Shown piece by piece: positions 8,160-15,334 of a DNA stretch of 64,000 bases (its first letter is position 1; each line of letters begins with the position of its first letter). This DNA is from PALSA-600 sp963842335 (lineage in GTDB: Bacteria > Actinomycetota > Thermoleophilia > Gaiellales > Gaiellaceae), in the NCBI GenBank assembly GCA_963842335.1, contig CAWJGF010000001.1:1-64000 (forward strand). The letters run 5' to 3'. The translations under genes and the position numbers were made by a program. A model generated the notes under the pieces. The model saw only the letters and a program-made list of their open reading frames with translations, was not told the DNA's origin and searched no databases.

Positions 8160-8240
8160 ATGAACGCGACCCGGATCGAGACGACGCTGACGCGCTGCCG
8201 CGCGCGGGCGACTGTCGCCGGACCGCGCGCGGCCTCCTAA
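8160..8240 (+). CDS. Candidate Thr-rich leader peptide upstream of thrS
   Basis: 26-codon ORF starting ATG AAC GCG ACC. Five of 26 residues are Thr, with the cluster Glu-Thr-Thr-Leu-Thr at residues 7-11. A -10-like TAGGAT (8144-8149) lies 10 nt before the ATG. The stop is 105 nt before the thrS start. The ORF runs through a strong hairpin (8198-8232), and a ribosome stalled at the Thr cluster would cover the 5' arm. This is the layout expected of threonine-responsive attenuation. The peptide is inferred from the sequence only; no homologue is known to me. Confidence 0.45.
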   Translation: MNATRIETTLTRCRARATVAGPRAAS

Positions 8241-8304
8241 TCGGCGCCGGGATCATCCTCGGCTGACGAGTCCGTGGCCTCCGGGTCAGGGACCGGCGAC
8301 TCGT
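8198..8304 (+). promoter_or_regulatory. thrS: thrS leader: two stem-loops, candidate attenuator
   Basis: Stem 1 pairs 8198-8207 with 8223-8232 (10 bp of CCGCGCGCGG), extended by GCGA/TCGC. Stem 2 pairs ACGAGTC (8266-8272) with GACTCGT (8298-8304) and contains an inner CCGG(G)TC/GACCGG helix; a pyrimidine-rich tract follows it before the thrS ribosome binding site. Stem 1 lies inside the Thr-rich leader ORF. The second stem could act as terminator or ribosome-site sequestering hairpin. No T-box consensus was seen. Confidence 0.45.
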
Positions 8305-8345
8305 CGATCTCTTCGTTCCTGTCGTCTTCACGGGGGTGATTAGTC

Positions 8346-10274
8346 TTGGCTTCTTCCATGCACGTCGTTCTTCCCGATACCTCGGAGCTTGAACTTCCCG
8401 ACGGAGCAAGCGGGCTCGATGCCGCGCGCGCGATCGGCCCGAAACTCGCCGAGCAGGCCGTTCTGATCCGCGCCGACGGCGCTGTCCAGGACCTACGGGC
8501 ACCGCTCGCCGACGGCCAGAAGATCCAGATCCTCACGACGCGGGACACCCAAGATCCCGATGCGCTCTACGTGCTGCGCCATTCCGCCGCGCACCTGCTC
8601 GCCGAGGCGGTGCGAAAGCTCTACCCCGGCGTGAAGGTCGCGATCGGGCCCCCGATCGAAAACGGCTTCTACTACGACTTCGACTTTCCGGAGCCGATCA
8701 CCGACGCCGATCTCCCGACGATCGAGGCCGAGGTGCAGCGCGAGCTGATGGAGGGCCGCACCTGGGAGCGTGAGGAGATCTCGCGGGCAGAGGCGAAGGC
8801 GCGCTTCGAGGCGGAGGGCGAGCCGTACAAGGTCGAGCTCGTCGATACCGCGGAGGGCGGCATCACCCTGTACACCCAGGGCGCCTTCACCGACCTCTGC
8901 CGCGGCCCGCATCTGCAGAACTCGAAGCCGATCAAGGCGTTCAAGCTGACCTCGCTCGCCGGCGCCTACTGGCGCGGCGACGAGAACAACCCGCAGCTGA
9001 CCCGCATCTACGGGACCGCGTTCTACTCACAGGCGGACCTCGACGCCCATCTGGAGCGGCTCGAGCAGGCGCGGGCCCGAGACCACCGCCGGCTTGGCGT
9101 GCAGCTCGACCTGTTCCACCTCGAGGAGATCTCGCCCGGGTCGCCGTTCTGGCACCCCAAGGGGATGGTGATCTGGAACGAGCTCGAGGCCCTGCGCCGG
9201 CGCGAGAACGAGCGCCGCGGCTACGTCGAGGTGAAGACACCGCTCATCTTCGACAAGGTCCTATGGGAGCGGTCGGGCCACTGGGAGAAGTTCCAGGAGA
9301 ACATGTTCCTGATCCCGGAAGGCGACCAGACTTTTGCGATCAAGCCGATGAACTGCCCGGGGCACATGGTGCTCTTCGCGAACACCCTCCGGAGCTACCG
9401 CGAACTGCCCCTTCGCTATGCCGAGGCGGCGCCGTTGCACCGCAACGAGAGGGCGGGCACGCTGCATGGCCTCACCCGCGTCCGCCACGTCACCCAGGAC
9501 GACGCCCACATCTTCTGCACACGCGAGCAGATCGAGGACGAGATCTTCGGTTGCCTCGACTACGCGAAGTTCGTCTACGACCTCTTCGAGCTGGAATCGA
9601 AGTTCGAGCTGTCCACCCGCCCCGACAACAAGCTCGGGACCGACCAGGAATGGGACTTCACCGAGGGCGCCCTGCGCGCGGCGCTCGAGCGCCGCGGGCT
9701 CGACTACGAAGTGGCCGAGGGCGACGGCGCCTTCTACGGGCCGAAGATCGATCTACACATGACCGATTCGCTCGGCCGCTCGTGGCAGATGGGGACGATC
9801 CAGCTGGACAGCCAGCAGCCGGAGCGCCTGAACTGCCGCTACGTCGGAGCAGACAATGCCGAGCACGTTCCCTACGTCGTCCACCGGGCACTCTTCGGCT
9901 CCTTCGAGCGCTTCATCGGGATCCTTATCGAGCACTACGCCGGCGCCTTCCCGTTCTGGCTCGCTCCGGTGCAGATCCGGGTGCTCCCGGTGGGAGAAGC
10001 CCACCGCGAGGCCGCGCGGGAGCTCGCGGAGCGCCTCGAGGGGCTGCGGGTCGATGTGGACGCCTCCGACGACACCGTCGGCAAGCGGATCCGCAACGCC
10101 GAGCTGGAGAAGATCCCCTTCGTCGTCGTCTTCGGCGACAAGGAGTCCGACTCAGCGCTCGCGATCCGGGAGCACGGGGGCGAGCAAAGCACGCTGTCGC
10201 TTGCCGAATTCCGGGCAAAGATTGCTACGCTGGAACCCTGGCAAGCAGGGGCGGAACCGTCTCTCACCTCCTAG
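8346..10274 (+). CDS. thrS: Threonine--tRNA ligase
   Basis: 642 residues, full length. Order: TGS domain (about 1-65), second additional editing domain with HSAAHLLAEAV and the CRGPHL motif, class II catalytic core with the zinc Cys in MNCPGHM, motif 2 LHRNERAG, motif 3 region near FGSFERFIGILIEHY, and C-terminal anticodon domain (IRVLPVGEAHREAA onward). It charges tRNA-Thr and edits Ser-tRNA-Thr. TTG start with an extended ribosome site GGGGGTGAT about 5 nt upstream. Upstream sequence holds a Thr-rich leader ORF and two hairpins; infC follows after a 121-nt leader. Confidence 0.98.
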   Translation: MASSMHVVLPDTSELELPDGASGLDAARAIGPKLAEQAVLIRADGAVQDLRAPLADGQKIQILTTRDTQDPDALYVLRHSAAHLLAEAVRKLYPGVKVAIGPPIENGFYYDFDFPEPITDADLPTIEAEVQRELMEGRTWEREEISRAEAKARFEAEGEPYKVELVDTAEGGITLYTQGAFTDLCRGPHLQNSKPIKAFKLTSLAGAYWRGDENNPQLTRIYGTAFYSQADLDAHLERLEQARARDHRRLGVQLDLFHLEEISPGSPFWHPKGMVIWNELEALRRRENERRGYVEVKTPLIFDKVLWERSGHWEKFQENMFLIPEGDQTFAIKPMNCPGHMVLFANTLRSYRELPLRYAEAAPLHRNERAGTLHGLTRVRHVTQDDAHIFCTREQIEDEIFGCLDYAKFVYDLFELESKFELSTRPDNKLGTDQEWDFTEGALRAALERRGLDYEVAEGDGAFYGPKIDLHMTDSLGRSWQMGTIQLDSQQPERLNCRYVGADNAEHVPYVVHRALFGSFERFIGILIEHYAGAFPFWLAPVQIRVLPVGEAHREAARELAERLEGLRVDVDASDDTVGKRIRNAELEKIPFVVVFGDKESDSALAIREHGGEQSTLSLAEFRAKIATLEPWQAGAEPSLTS

Positions 10275-10332
10275 CTCACGCTTCGGAGGTTCAATCTGTG
10301 TTCTTGATCGCTCAGGTTGATGAGACCTTCTG

Positions 10333-10354
10333 CCGCTGCAAGTCAGCGGTTTTT
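10333..10354 (+). terminator. infC: infC-leader intrinsic terminator/attenuator hairpin
   Basis: Stem CCGCTG (10333-10338) and CAGCGG (10344-10349), 5-nt loop, then five Ts (10350-10354). It sits between thrS and infC, 46 nt before the infC start, and is followed by a strong AGGAGGT at 10365-10371. In other bacteria the infC-rpmI-rplT operon is autoregulated by L20 through a leader terminator, so this is a good candidate for the same kind of control. It could also simply separate thrS from infC transcription. Confidence 0.6.
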
Positions 10355-10395
10355 CCATTTTCTGAGGAGGTCACAACGAGCTTGGTGAAGATCAT

Positions 10396-11097
10396 TTGAG
10401 GCCGCGTAGGCGTTCCGGGTTCGAACCGCCGCGCCGTCCTGAGCCGCAGACGCGCATCAACGATGCGATTCGCGTTCCGAAGGTCAGGCTGATCGGCGAA
10501 GACGGAGAGCAACTCGGGCTCAAGACGACTGACGAGGCCCGCGAGTACGCATACGGGAAGAACCTCGACCTGGTCGAAGTCGCGGCCCAGGCCGACCCAC
10601 CGGTCGCCCGGGTGATGGATTACGGGAAGTACAAGTACGAGCTGGAGCAGAAGGCGAAGCTCGCCCGCAAGCACCAGACACAGATCAACGTCAAGGAGAT
10701 CAAGCTCAGGCCCAAGATCGGAATACACGACTACGACACCAAAAAAGGCCACGTCGCGCGCTTCTTGAATCAGCGCGCGAAGGTCAAGGTGACGATCATG
10801 TTCCGGGGCCGCGAGCGCGAGCATCCGGACCGCGGGCGCGACTTGCTGATGCGCCTCGCGGATGACGTCAAGGAGATCGGCCTCATCGAGACCCAGCCGC
10901 TGCTCGAAGGGCGGAACATGACCATGGTGCTAGGCCCAACGAAGAACGCAGGAGTCAAACGAGATGCCGAAAATGAAGACACGCTCGGGAGCGAAGAAGA
11001 AATTCAGGGTGACGGGCGCGGGGAAGCTGATGCGACGCAGCCAGATGTCGGGGAACCTCATGAGCAAGTCGCCGAAGCAGAAGCGCCAGTTCAGTAA
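10396..11097 (+). CDS. infC: Translation initiation factor IF-3
   Basis: 233 residues. N-terminal domain TRINDAIRVPKVRLIGEDGE and DPPVARVMDYGKYKYE, C-terminal domain IKLRPKIGIHDYDTKKGH to QPLLEGRNMTMVLGP. It keeps 30S subunits free and proofreads initiator tRNA. The start is TTG (10396); the nearest Shine-Dalgarno (10364-10371) is about 25 nt away and better placed for a 5-codon mini-ORF (TTG 10382 to TGA 10399) that overlaps this start. The last 44 codons (acidic) are written over the rpmI gene, a 134-nt same-strand overlap. Confidence 0.95.
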   Translation: MRPRRRSGFEPPRRPEPQTRINDAIRVPKVRLIGEDGEQLGLKTTDEAREYAYGKNLDLVEVAAQADPPVARVMDYGKYKYELEQKAKLARKHQTQINVKEIKLRPKIGIHDYDTKKGHVARFLNQRAKVKVTIMFRGREREHPDRGRDLLMRLADDVKEIGLIETQPLLEGRNMTMVLGPTKNAGVKRDAENEDTLGSEEEIQGDGRGEADATQPDVGEPHEQVAEAEAPVQ

Positions 11098-11158
11098 GGA
11101 CCAGCCGGTCGACAAGGCGAACGAGCGCACGGTCAAGAAGATGCTGGGGCGGGGCTAG
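10964..11158 (+). CDS. rpmI: 50S ribosomal protein L35
   Basis: 64 residues, all of the L35 family: PKMKTRSGAKKKFRVTGAGK near the N-terminus and the basic RRSQMSGNLMSKSPKQKRQ middle. It binds 23S rRNA in the large subunit. It begins inside the infC frame (134-nt overlap) and ends 2 nt before rplT, giving the conserved infC-rpmI-rplT order. Confidence 0.98.
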   Translation: MPKMKTRSGAKKKFRVTGAGKLMRRSQMSGNLMSKSPKQKRQFSKDQPVDKANERTVKKMLGRG

Positions 11159-11160
11159 GC

Positions 11161-11526
11161 ATGGCTCGCGTCAAACGGTCCGTCCACGCGCGCAAGAAGC
11201 GCCGCAAGGTCCTCGAGCAGGCGAAGGGGTACTGGGGGCTCAAGAACAGCAACTACACGTACGCGAAGGAGCAGGTCGAGCGCTCGCTCGCGTACGCCTA
11301 CCGCGACCGGAAGGTGCGGAAGCGTGAGTTCCGGAAGCTCTGGATCATGCGCATCAACGCGGGTGCCCGGGCCAACGGGCTCTCCTACAACCAGTTCATG
11401 TCCGGCCTGAAGATCGCGAACGTCGAGCTCGACCGGAAGGTGCTCGCGGATCTTGCGGCCACCGACCCAGGCAAGTTCAGCGAGATCGTCGAGCAGGCCA
11501 AGTCGGCGCTCGCCGCCGCGAAATAA
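11161..11526 (+). CDS. rplT: 50S ribosomal protein L20
   Basis: 121 residues, canonical length. N-terminal basic arm MARVKRSVHARKKRRKVL, then AKGYWGLKNSNYTYAKEQV and WIMRINAGARANGLSYNQFM. Early assembly protein of the 50S subunit and the known autoregulator of infC-rpmI-rplT in several bacteria, so the leader hairpin before infC is a plausible target. The stop codon overlaps the first codons of the following DUF2332 frame. Confidence 0.98.
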   Translation: MARVKRSVHARKKRRKVLEQAKGYWGLKNSNYTYAKEQVERSLAYAYRDRKVRKREFRKLWIMRINAGARANGLSYNQFMSGLKIANVELDRKVLADLAATDPGKFSEIVEQAKSALAAAK

Positions 11527-12464
11527 CACGGCAGCGCGAGATCTTCGAGCGGCAGGCGGCGTACTGTGACGGCCGCTCGCCGCTCTACGCCAACCTTTGT
11601 CGCCGGCTCGCGAAAGATCCGCGGGTCGGAACGGTCGCGGCCGATCTCGCGTGGGACCTTCCGCTGCGTCTCCTCGGTGGTTTGCACTATCTCGTGCTGG
11701 CCGGTGACGCCTCGTGGGACGAGATCGACGTCGCGCTCGAGCAGCACGCGGAGTTCCTGCAGCGCTGGACGGCGGAGCAGGGCGTGCAGACGAACGAGGT
11801 GCAGCGCTCGTGGAGCATCTTGCCCGGCTTCCTCTCGCTGGCCGATGGACGCCCGTTCGACTTGCTCGAGCTCGGGCCGTCCGCAGGGCTCAATCTGCTG
11901 TGGGATCGCTACCGCTACCGCTACTCGACGGGCACATGGGGCGAGAGCGTGCTCGAGCTCGCGGGTGACGATCGCGTGCCTCCTCCCGCTGAGCTGCTTC
12001 GGCGGCACGTCGCGGTGGCTCGGCGACGCGGCATCGATCTGAGCCCGATCGACGCGACGACCGAGCACGGTGCCCGGCTGCTTCAGTCGTTCGTGTGGGC
12101 CGATCAGACCGTTCGGCTCGAGCGCCTGCGGCAGGCGATCGACGTCCTGCGCGACGACCCGCCGCAGCTGACTCGGGGCGATTACGTCGAGGAACTCCCT
12201 GCTCTCCTCGCCGACCGCGTGCCGGGGACGCAGCTCGTCGTCTTCCAGACCGCCTCGACGATGTACGTGCAGGAGGAGGGGCTCCGCCGCCTGGCGGACG
12301 TGCTGGGAGAGGCATCGCTCGCCGAGCCGCTGACCCTGCTCACCACCGGGCCGTCGCCGAACGACGACGGCTACGGGCTCGAGGTCGAGCAGCTGCCGGC
12401 CGGCCGGCGCAACCGGCTGGCGATCTTCGACTTCCACGGAGAATGGCTCGAGTGGGGCTGCTGA
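11523..12464 (+). CDS. DUF2332 family protein (start codon unclear)
   Basis: The frame encodes a DUF2332 protein of about 313 residues: EIFERQAAYCDGRSPLY at the N-terminus, LLELGPSAGLNLLWDRY (a SAM-dependent-methyltransferase-like glycine loop), TQLVVFQTASTMYVQEE and a C-terminal NRLAIFDFHGEWLEW. The function is unknown. There is no ATG, GTG or TTG in frame before the conserved N-terminus; only ATA (11523) or ATC (11541) are available, and the first TTG (11682) would remove about 50 conserved residues. A non-standard start or a 5' indel is likely. Confidence 0.72.
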   Translation: MTRQREIFERQAAYCDGRSPLYANLCRRLAKDPRVGTVAADLAWDLPLRLLGGLHYLVLAGDASWDEIDVALEQHAEFLQRWTAEQGVQTNEVQRSWSILPGFLSLADGRPFDLLELGPSAGLNLLWDRYRYRYSTGTWGESVLELAGDDRVPPPAELLRRHVAVARRRGIDLSPIDATTEHGARLLQSFVWADQTVRLERLRQAIDVLRDDPPQLTRGDYVEELPALLADRVPGTQLVVFQTASTMYVQEEGLRRLADVLGEASLAEPLTLLTTGPSPNDDGYGLEVEQLPAGRRNRLAIFDFHGEWLEWGC

Positions 12465-12468
12465 GCAC

Positions 12469-13542
12469 GTGATCGTCTCGAAGGACAACGACCGTCTGAA
12501 GCTCGTGCGCAAGCTGCACGACAAATCCTGGCGCGACAAGCTCGGGCTCTTCTTCGTCGAGGGCGAGGATGCGGTGTCCGCCGCGACGGCGTCGCCCGTC
12601 GACGTGCTCCGTGCCGGGGAGGACGTCGAGCCGAAGCTGCTCGCCGAGGTTGCGAGCGCACCGCATCCGCCGCGGGTGATCGCGGTCTACCGGCGTGCCG
12701 AGTTGCCCGCCTGGGAGGAGCGCGCCGCGACACTCGCCCTGTGGCGTCTCGCCGACCCGGGGAACGTCGGCACGTTGATCCGCACCGCCGATGCCTTCGG
12801 CGCGGCGGTCGCCCTGTCGGACGGCTGCGCCGATCCGACCTCGCCGAAGGCGCTCCGCGCGAGCGCGGGCTCGATCTGGCGTGTTCCTCTCGTCAACTGG
12901 TCGACCTCGAACGCAGCAAGTAGCGGTCTGTTTCCCGGCGCTGTTCGTGTCGGCTTGGAGGCGCATCGCGGGGCACCGCTGGCCGAACTGAACCTGTCCG
13001 GGCGGGTGGCGTTTCTGCTCGGCGCAGAGCGCGAGGGGCTACCGGCCGAGGTCGAGCGTGACGTCGACGCACGCATCCCGATCAGCGGTGCCGAGTCGCT
13101 GAACGTCGCCGCTGCGGGCGCGATTGCGCTCTACGAGCATTCCGCCAGGTTACGACCGTCTAGCCGAGACGTTCGATGCGGATGCGCCACGGAAAGAGTC
13201 GCCGCCGAAGGGCGGACGGTTCCGGCTGTCGCTCCCGCGCCTGCGCTTCACGCCAGCGGCTGTTCAGCAGGCGAAGTGTCTGCTGATGCCGCTCTTCGCG
13301 GTTGGCAGCCCACTCCCTCTCCTCAGCGGTCATCGTCCCCTTCGTCATCGTCATCCTCCAGTTGCAGTCCCGAGGATGGCAGCGAGGAGCCACAGGATAG
13401 TCCGCGTGTCGTCGTTCGGAGCGTCGATTGCCGGAAGGTGCCTGACGAAGCGGCTGCGCACAATCCGCTCTTTCAGGCGGGTCTACAAACCCAGACCGAG
13501 TCCTCGCCGCCGCTCCACGGCGAGCGGTCGAACCAGCCGTAG
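12469..13542 (+). CDS. SpoU/TrmH-family RNA 2'-O-ribose methyltransferase, 3' end probably frameshifted
   Basis: Residues 1-224 are a complete SpoU protein: an N-terminal substrate domain (SKDNDRLKLVRKLHDK), motif 1 ADPGNVGTLIRTADAFG, motif 2 LLGAEREGLPAE and motif 3 IPISGAESLNVAAAGAIALYE, which form the SAM-binding knot. It methylates rRNA or tRNA ribose. After ALYEH the frame runs on for about 130 Ser/Arg/Pro-rich codons with no family resemblance, antisense to two other genes. One extra base near 13140 would give ALYEH-FRQVTTV and a stop at 13161-13163, which I think is the true end. GTG start 4 nt after the DUF2332 stop. Confidence 0.85.
   Translation: MIVSKDNDRLKLVRKLHDKSWRDKLGLFFVEGEDAVSAATASPVDVLRAGEDVEPKLLAEVASAPHPPRVIAVYRRAELPAWEERAATLALWRLADPGNVGTLIRTADAFGAAVALSDGCADPTSPKALRASAGSIWRVPLVNWSTSNAASSGLFPGAVRVGLEAHRGAPLAELNLSGRVAFLLGAEREGLPAEVERDVDARIPISGAESLNVAAAGAIALYEHSARLRPSSRDVRCGCATERVAAEGRTVPAVAPAPALHASGCSAGEVSADAALRGWQPTPSPQRSSSPSSSSSSSCSPEDGSEEPQDSPRVVVRSVDCRKVPDEAAAHNPLFQAGLQTQTESSPPLHGERSNQP
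13160..13348 (-). CDS. Small basic helical protein of unknown function
   Basis: 62 residues, strongly helical and charged (TAEEREWAANREERHQQTL, then RLFPWRIRIERLG). Not recognised. GGAGG lies 6 nt before the ATG at 13348. Codon third positions are mostly G/C as in neighbours. Its TAG stop shares the palindrome CTAG with the predicted true stop of the SpoU gene, so the two would end tail to tail. It overlaps only the non-homologous tail of the longer SpoU frame. The 124 nt between this gene and the methyltransferase stop at 13473 hold nothing I can name. Confidence 0.5.
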   Translation of the reverse strand: MTKGTMTAEEREWAANREERHQQTLRLLNSRWREAQARERQPEPSALRRRLFPWRIRIERLG

Positions 13543-14174
13543 AGCCCCTCCAGCTCGAAGCCCTCCTCGGCCAGCAGGGCGCGCCACTCCGGCACGGACA
13601 GCCAGGCCAGCGACATCTCGGCCTCACTGTCGGAGCCGCGCACGCGCAGGACCAGCGTTCGCGTCTCCTCGTGCCAGTCCGCCCGTTCCCAGATGCCGAC
13701 CTCGCGTTCGATCCACCGCCCATGCGTGTCCGCGATGTCGTCGGCCGCGGGCGTGAAGACGTCGAATGCGAAGCGGCCCCCCGGCGCAAGATGCTTGCGC
13801 ACCGCCCGCAGCGCCGAGCGCCGGTCGGCGTCGGTCTCCATGTGCAGCAGCGAGCGGAATGGAATCGCGATCAGCGCGAACTGCTCCTCGACCGGCGGAT
13901 CGCGCATGTCGCCGTAGCGAAGTTCGACGAGGTGGCCGACGCCCGCGAGCGATGCACGTTCACGGGCGACCTCGAGCATTCCCGCCGAGGTGTCGATCCC
14001 GGTCACGGCGACGCCCGCCGCTGCGATCGGCACGGCAATCCGCCCGGTGCCGACGGCGAGCTCGAGCACAGGGCCTTCGGCGCGGAGCGCCTCATCGACG
14101 TAGAACGCGACGTCCTCGACGACGGTCCGTGACCACGGGTCGTAGATGCGGGCGATCTGGTCATAGGCCGACAT
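13473..14174 (-). CDS. Class I SAM-dependent methyltransferase
   Basis: 233 residues. Motif I VLELAVGTGRIAVPIAAAG, motif II VTGIDTSAGMLEVARER, motif III region FALIAIPFRSLLHM and post-motif LAPGGRFAFDVF. Resembles small-molecule methyltransferases; the substrate is unknown. The ATG at 14174 is preferred to the longer frame because homology begins at YDQIARIYDPW. Divergent from the pheS leader. Confidence 0.86.
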   Translation of the reverse strand: MSAYDQIARIYDPWSRTVVEDVAFYVDEALRAEGPVLELAVGTGRIAVPIAAAGVAVTGIDTSAGMLEVARERASLAGVGHLVELRYGDMRDPPVEEQFALIAIPFRSLLHMETDADRRSALRAVRKHLAPGGRFAFDVFTPAADDIADTHGRWIEREVGIWERADWHEETRTLVLRVRGSDSEAEMSLAWLSVPEWRALLAEEGFELEGLYGWFDRSPWSGGEDSVWVCRPA

Positions 14175-14193
14175 GCTCGCTATCGTTTCAGCA

Positions 14194-14256
14194 ATGCAGG
14201 TGACGACGACGAAATCGTTTACGCGGCCCCGGTGCACAGCCGGGGGCGTTGTCTGA
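14194..14256 (+). CDS. Candidate leader ORF upstream of pheS
   Basis: 20 codons from ATG 14194 (Met-Gln-Val-Thr-Thr-Thr-Lys-Ser-Phe) to TGA 14254-14256. A -10-like TATCGT (14181-14186) sits 7 nt before the ATG, the leaderless spacing seen elsewhere here. The ORF passes through the 5' arm of the 11-bp hairpin (14225-14235) and stops in its loop. Only one Phe codon is present, so classical Phe attenuation is not obvious. Possibly a chance ORF. Confidence 0.3.
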   Translation: MQVTTTKSFTRPRCTAGGVV

Positions 14257-14279
14257 CGCTCCTCCGCCGCACCGGGGCC
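14225..14279 (+). promoter_or_regulatory. pheS: pheS leader hairpin (11-bp perfect stem)
   Basis: GGCCCCGGTGC (14225-14235) pairs perfectly with GCACCGGGGCC (14269-14279); inside the loop GCGT/ACGC adds a further short helix. It ends 44 nt before the TTG start of pheS and is not followed by a T tract, so it is not a plain terminator. Position and strength suggest a role in pheST expression. Confidence 0.45.
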
Positions 14280-14323
14280 TGATCGTCCATCCCCGTCGGA
14301 ACGCGAAGAAGGAGGATCGAACG

Positions 14324-15334
14324 TTGGATAGTGTCGCCGCCGTGAACTGGGAGGCGTACGAGAGCGAGGGTCTGGCCGCGATCGCGAATGCGTTGAGCGA
14401 GTTCGAGCTCGACGACGCGCGGGTTCGCTACCTGGGCCGAAAGTCCGACCTCGCGCAGGCGTTGCGTGGTGTTCGCGATCGCGAGAGCGGGATGCTGCTG
14501 AACGGCATACGTTCTCGGCTCGAGAGCGCCGTCGAGGCTCGCGACGCCGAGCTGAAGCAGATCGCCTACGCGGCCGCTGCCGACTCGGGCATCGACGTGA
14601 CGCTTCCCGGGACGCCGGTCGCGCGAGGACGCTTGCACCTGCTCACGCAGGTGCGGCGTGAGATCGAGGACATCTTTCTCGGCCTCGGCTACGAGGTCTG
14701 GGACGGCGACGAGGTCGCGACCGTCTGGGAGAACTTCGACGCGCTGAACGCCGATCCCGGCCATCCTTCACGCTCGGCCGCCGACACGTTCTACCTCGAC
14801 GAGAGCACGGTGCTACGCACGCAGACCTCGCCCGACCAGATTCGCGCGATGCAGGCGCGTACGCCGCCGATCTACATGATCTCGCCCGGTCGCGTCTATC
14901 GCCGCGACACGCCCGACGCCACGCATTCGCCGACCTTCCTGCAGGTCGAACTGCTCGCGGTCGACAAGGGTTTGACGCTTGCGAACCTGCAGGGAACGGT
15001 GCTGCACTTCTTCCGCGCGCTCTTCGGCGCCGAGCGCGAGGTGCGTATGCGGACGAGCGAGTTCCCATTCACCGAGCCGTCGGTGGAGTTCGACGTGACC
15101 TGCTTCATCTGCGGTGGCACCGGCTGCGCAACGTGCAAGCACTCCGGTTGGATCGAGATGGGCGGGGCCGGCTGGGTCGACCCGCAGGTCTTCCGCAACG
15201 TCGATCTCGACCCGTCCGTCTGGTCGGGCTACGCGTTCGGCCTCGGGATCGAACGCATCGCGATGCTCCGACACGGCCTGCCCGACTTGCGCGCGTTCTG
15301 GGAGAACGACCTCCGAGTGCTGGGACAATTTTGA
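14324..15334 (+). CDS. pheS: Phenylalanine--tRNA ligase, alpha subunit
   Basis: 336 residues. N-terminal coiled-coil for tRNA binding (about 1-85), then the class II core: HPSRSAADTFYLD, LRTQTSPDQIRAMQ (motif 2 region), GRVYRRDTPDATHSPTFLQ, and motif 3 GFGLGIERIAMLRHG-type SGYAFGLGIERIAMLRHGLP. A CxxC pair lies in TCFICGGTGC. Forms an (alpha-beta)2 enzyme with PheT. TTG 14324 is chosen because AGGAGG lies 8 nt upstream; the longer frame covers the leader hairpin. Overlaps pheT by 4 nt (TTGA). Confidence 0.96.
   Translation: MDSVAAVNWEAYESEGLAAIANALSEFELDDARVRYLGRKSDLAQALRGVRDRESGMLLNGIRSRLESAVEARDAELKQIAYAAAADSGIDVTLPGTPVARGRLHLLTQVRREIEDIFLGLGYEVWDGDEVATVWENFDALNADPGHPSRSAADTFYLDESTVLRTQTSPDQIRAMQARTPPIYMISPGRVYRRDTPDATHSPTFLQVELLAVDKGLTLANLQGTVLHFFRALFGAEREVRMRTSEFPFTEPSVEFDVTCFICGGTGCATCKHSGWIEMGGAGWVDPQVFRNVDLDPSVWSGYAFGLGIERIAMLRHGLPDLRAFWENDLRVLGQF

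Noticed and set aside
7882..8345. Possible T-box riboswitch before thrS
   Set aside because: No T-box sequence or specifier stem is visible; a leader ORF with Thr codons explains the region better.
10411..10440. GGTTCGAACC-like element resembling a tRNA T-arm
   Set aside because: It lies inside the infC coding sequence and no acceptor or anticodon stem can be formed around it.
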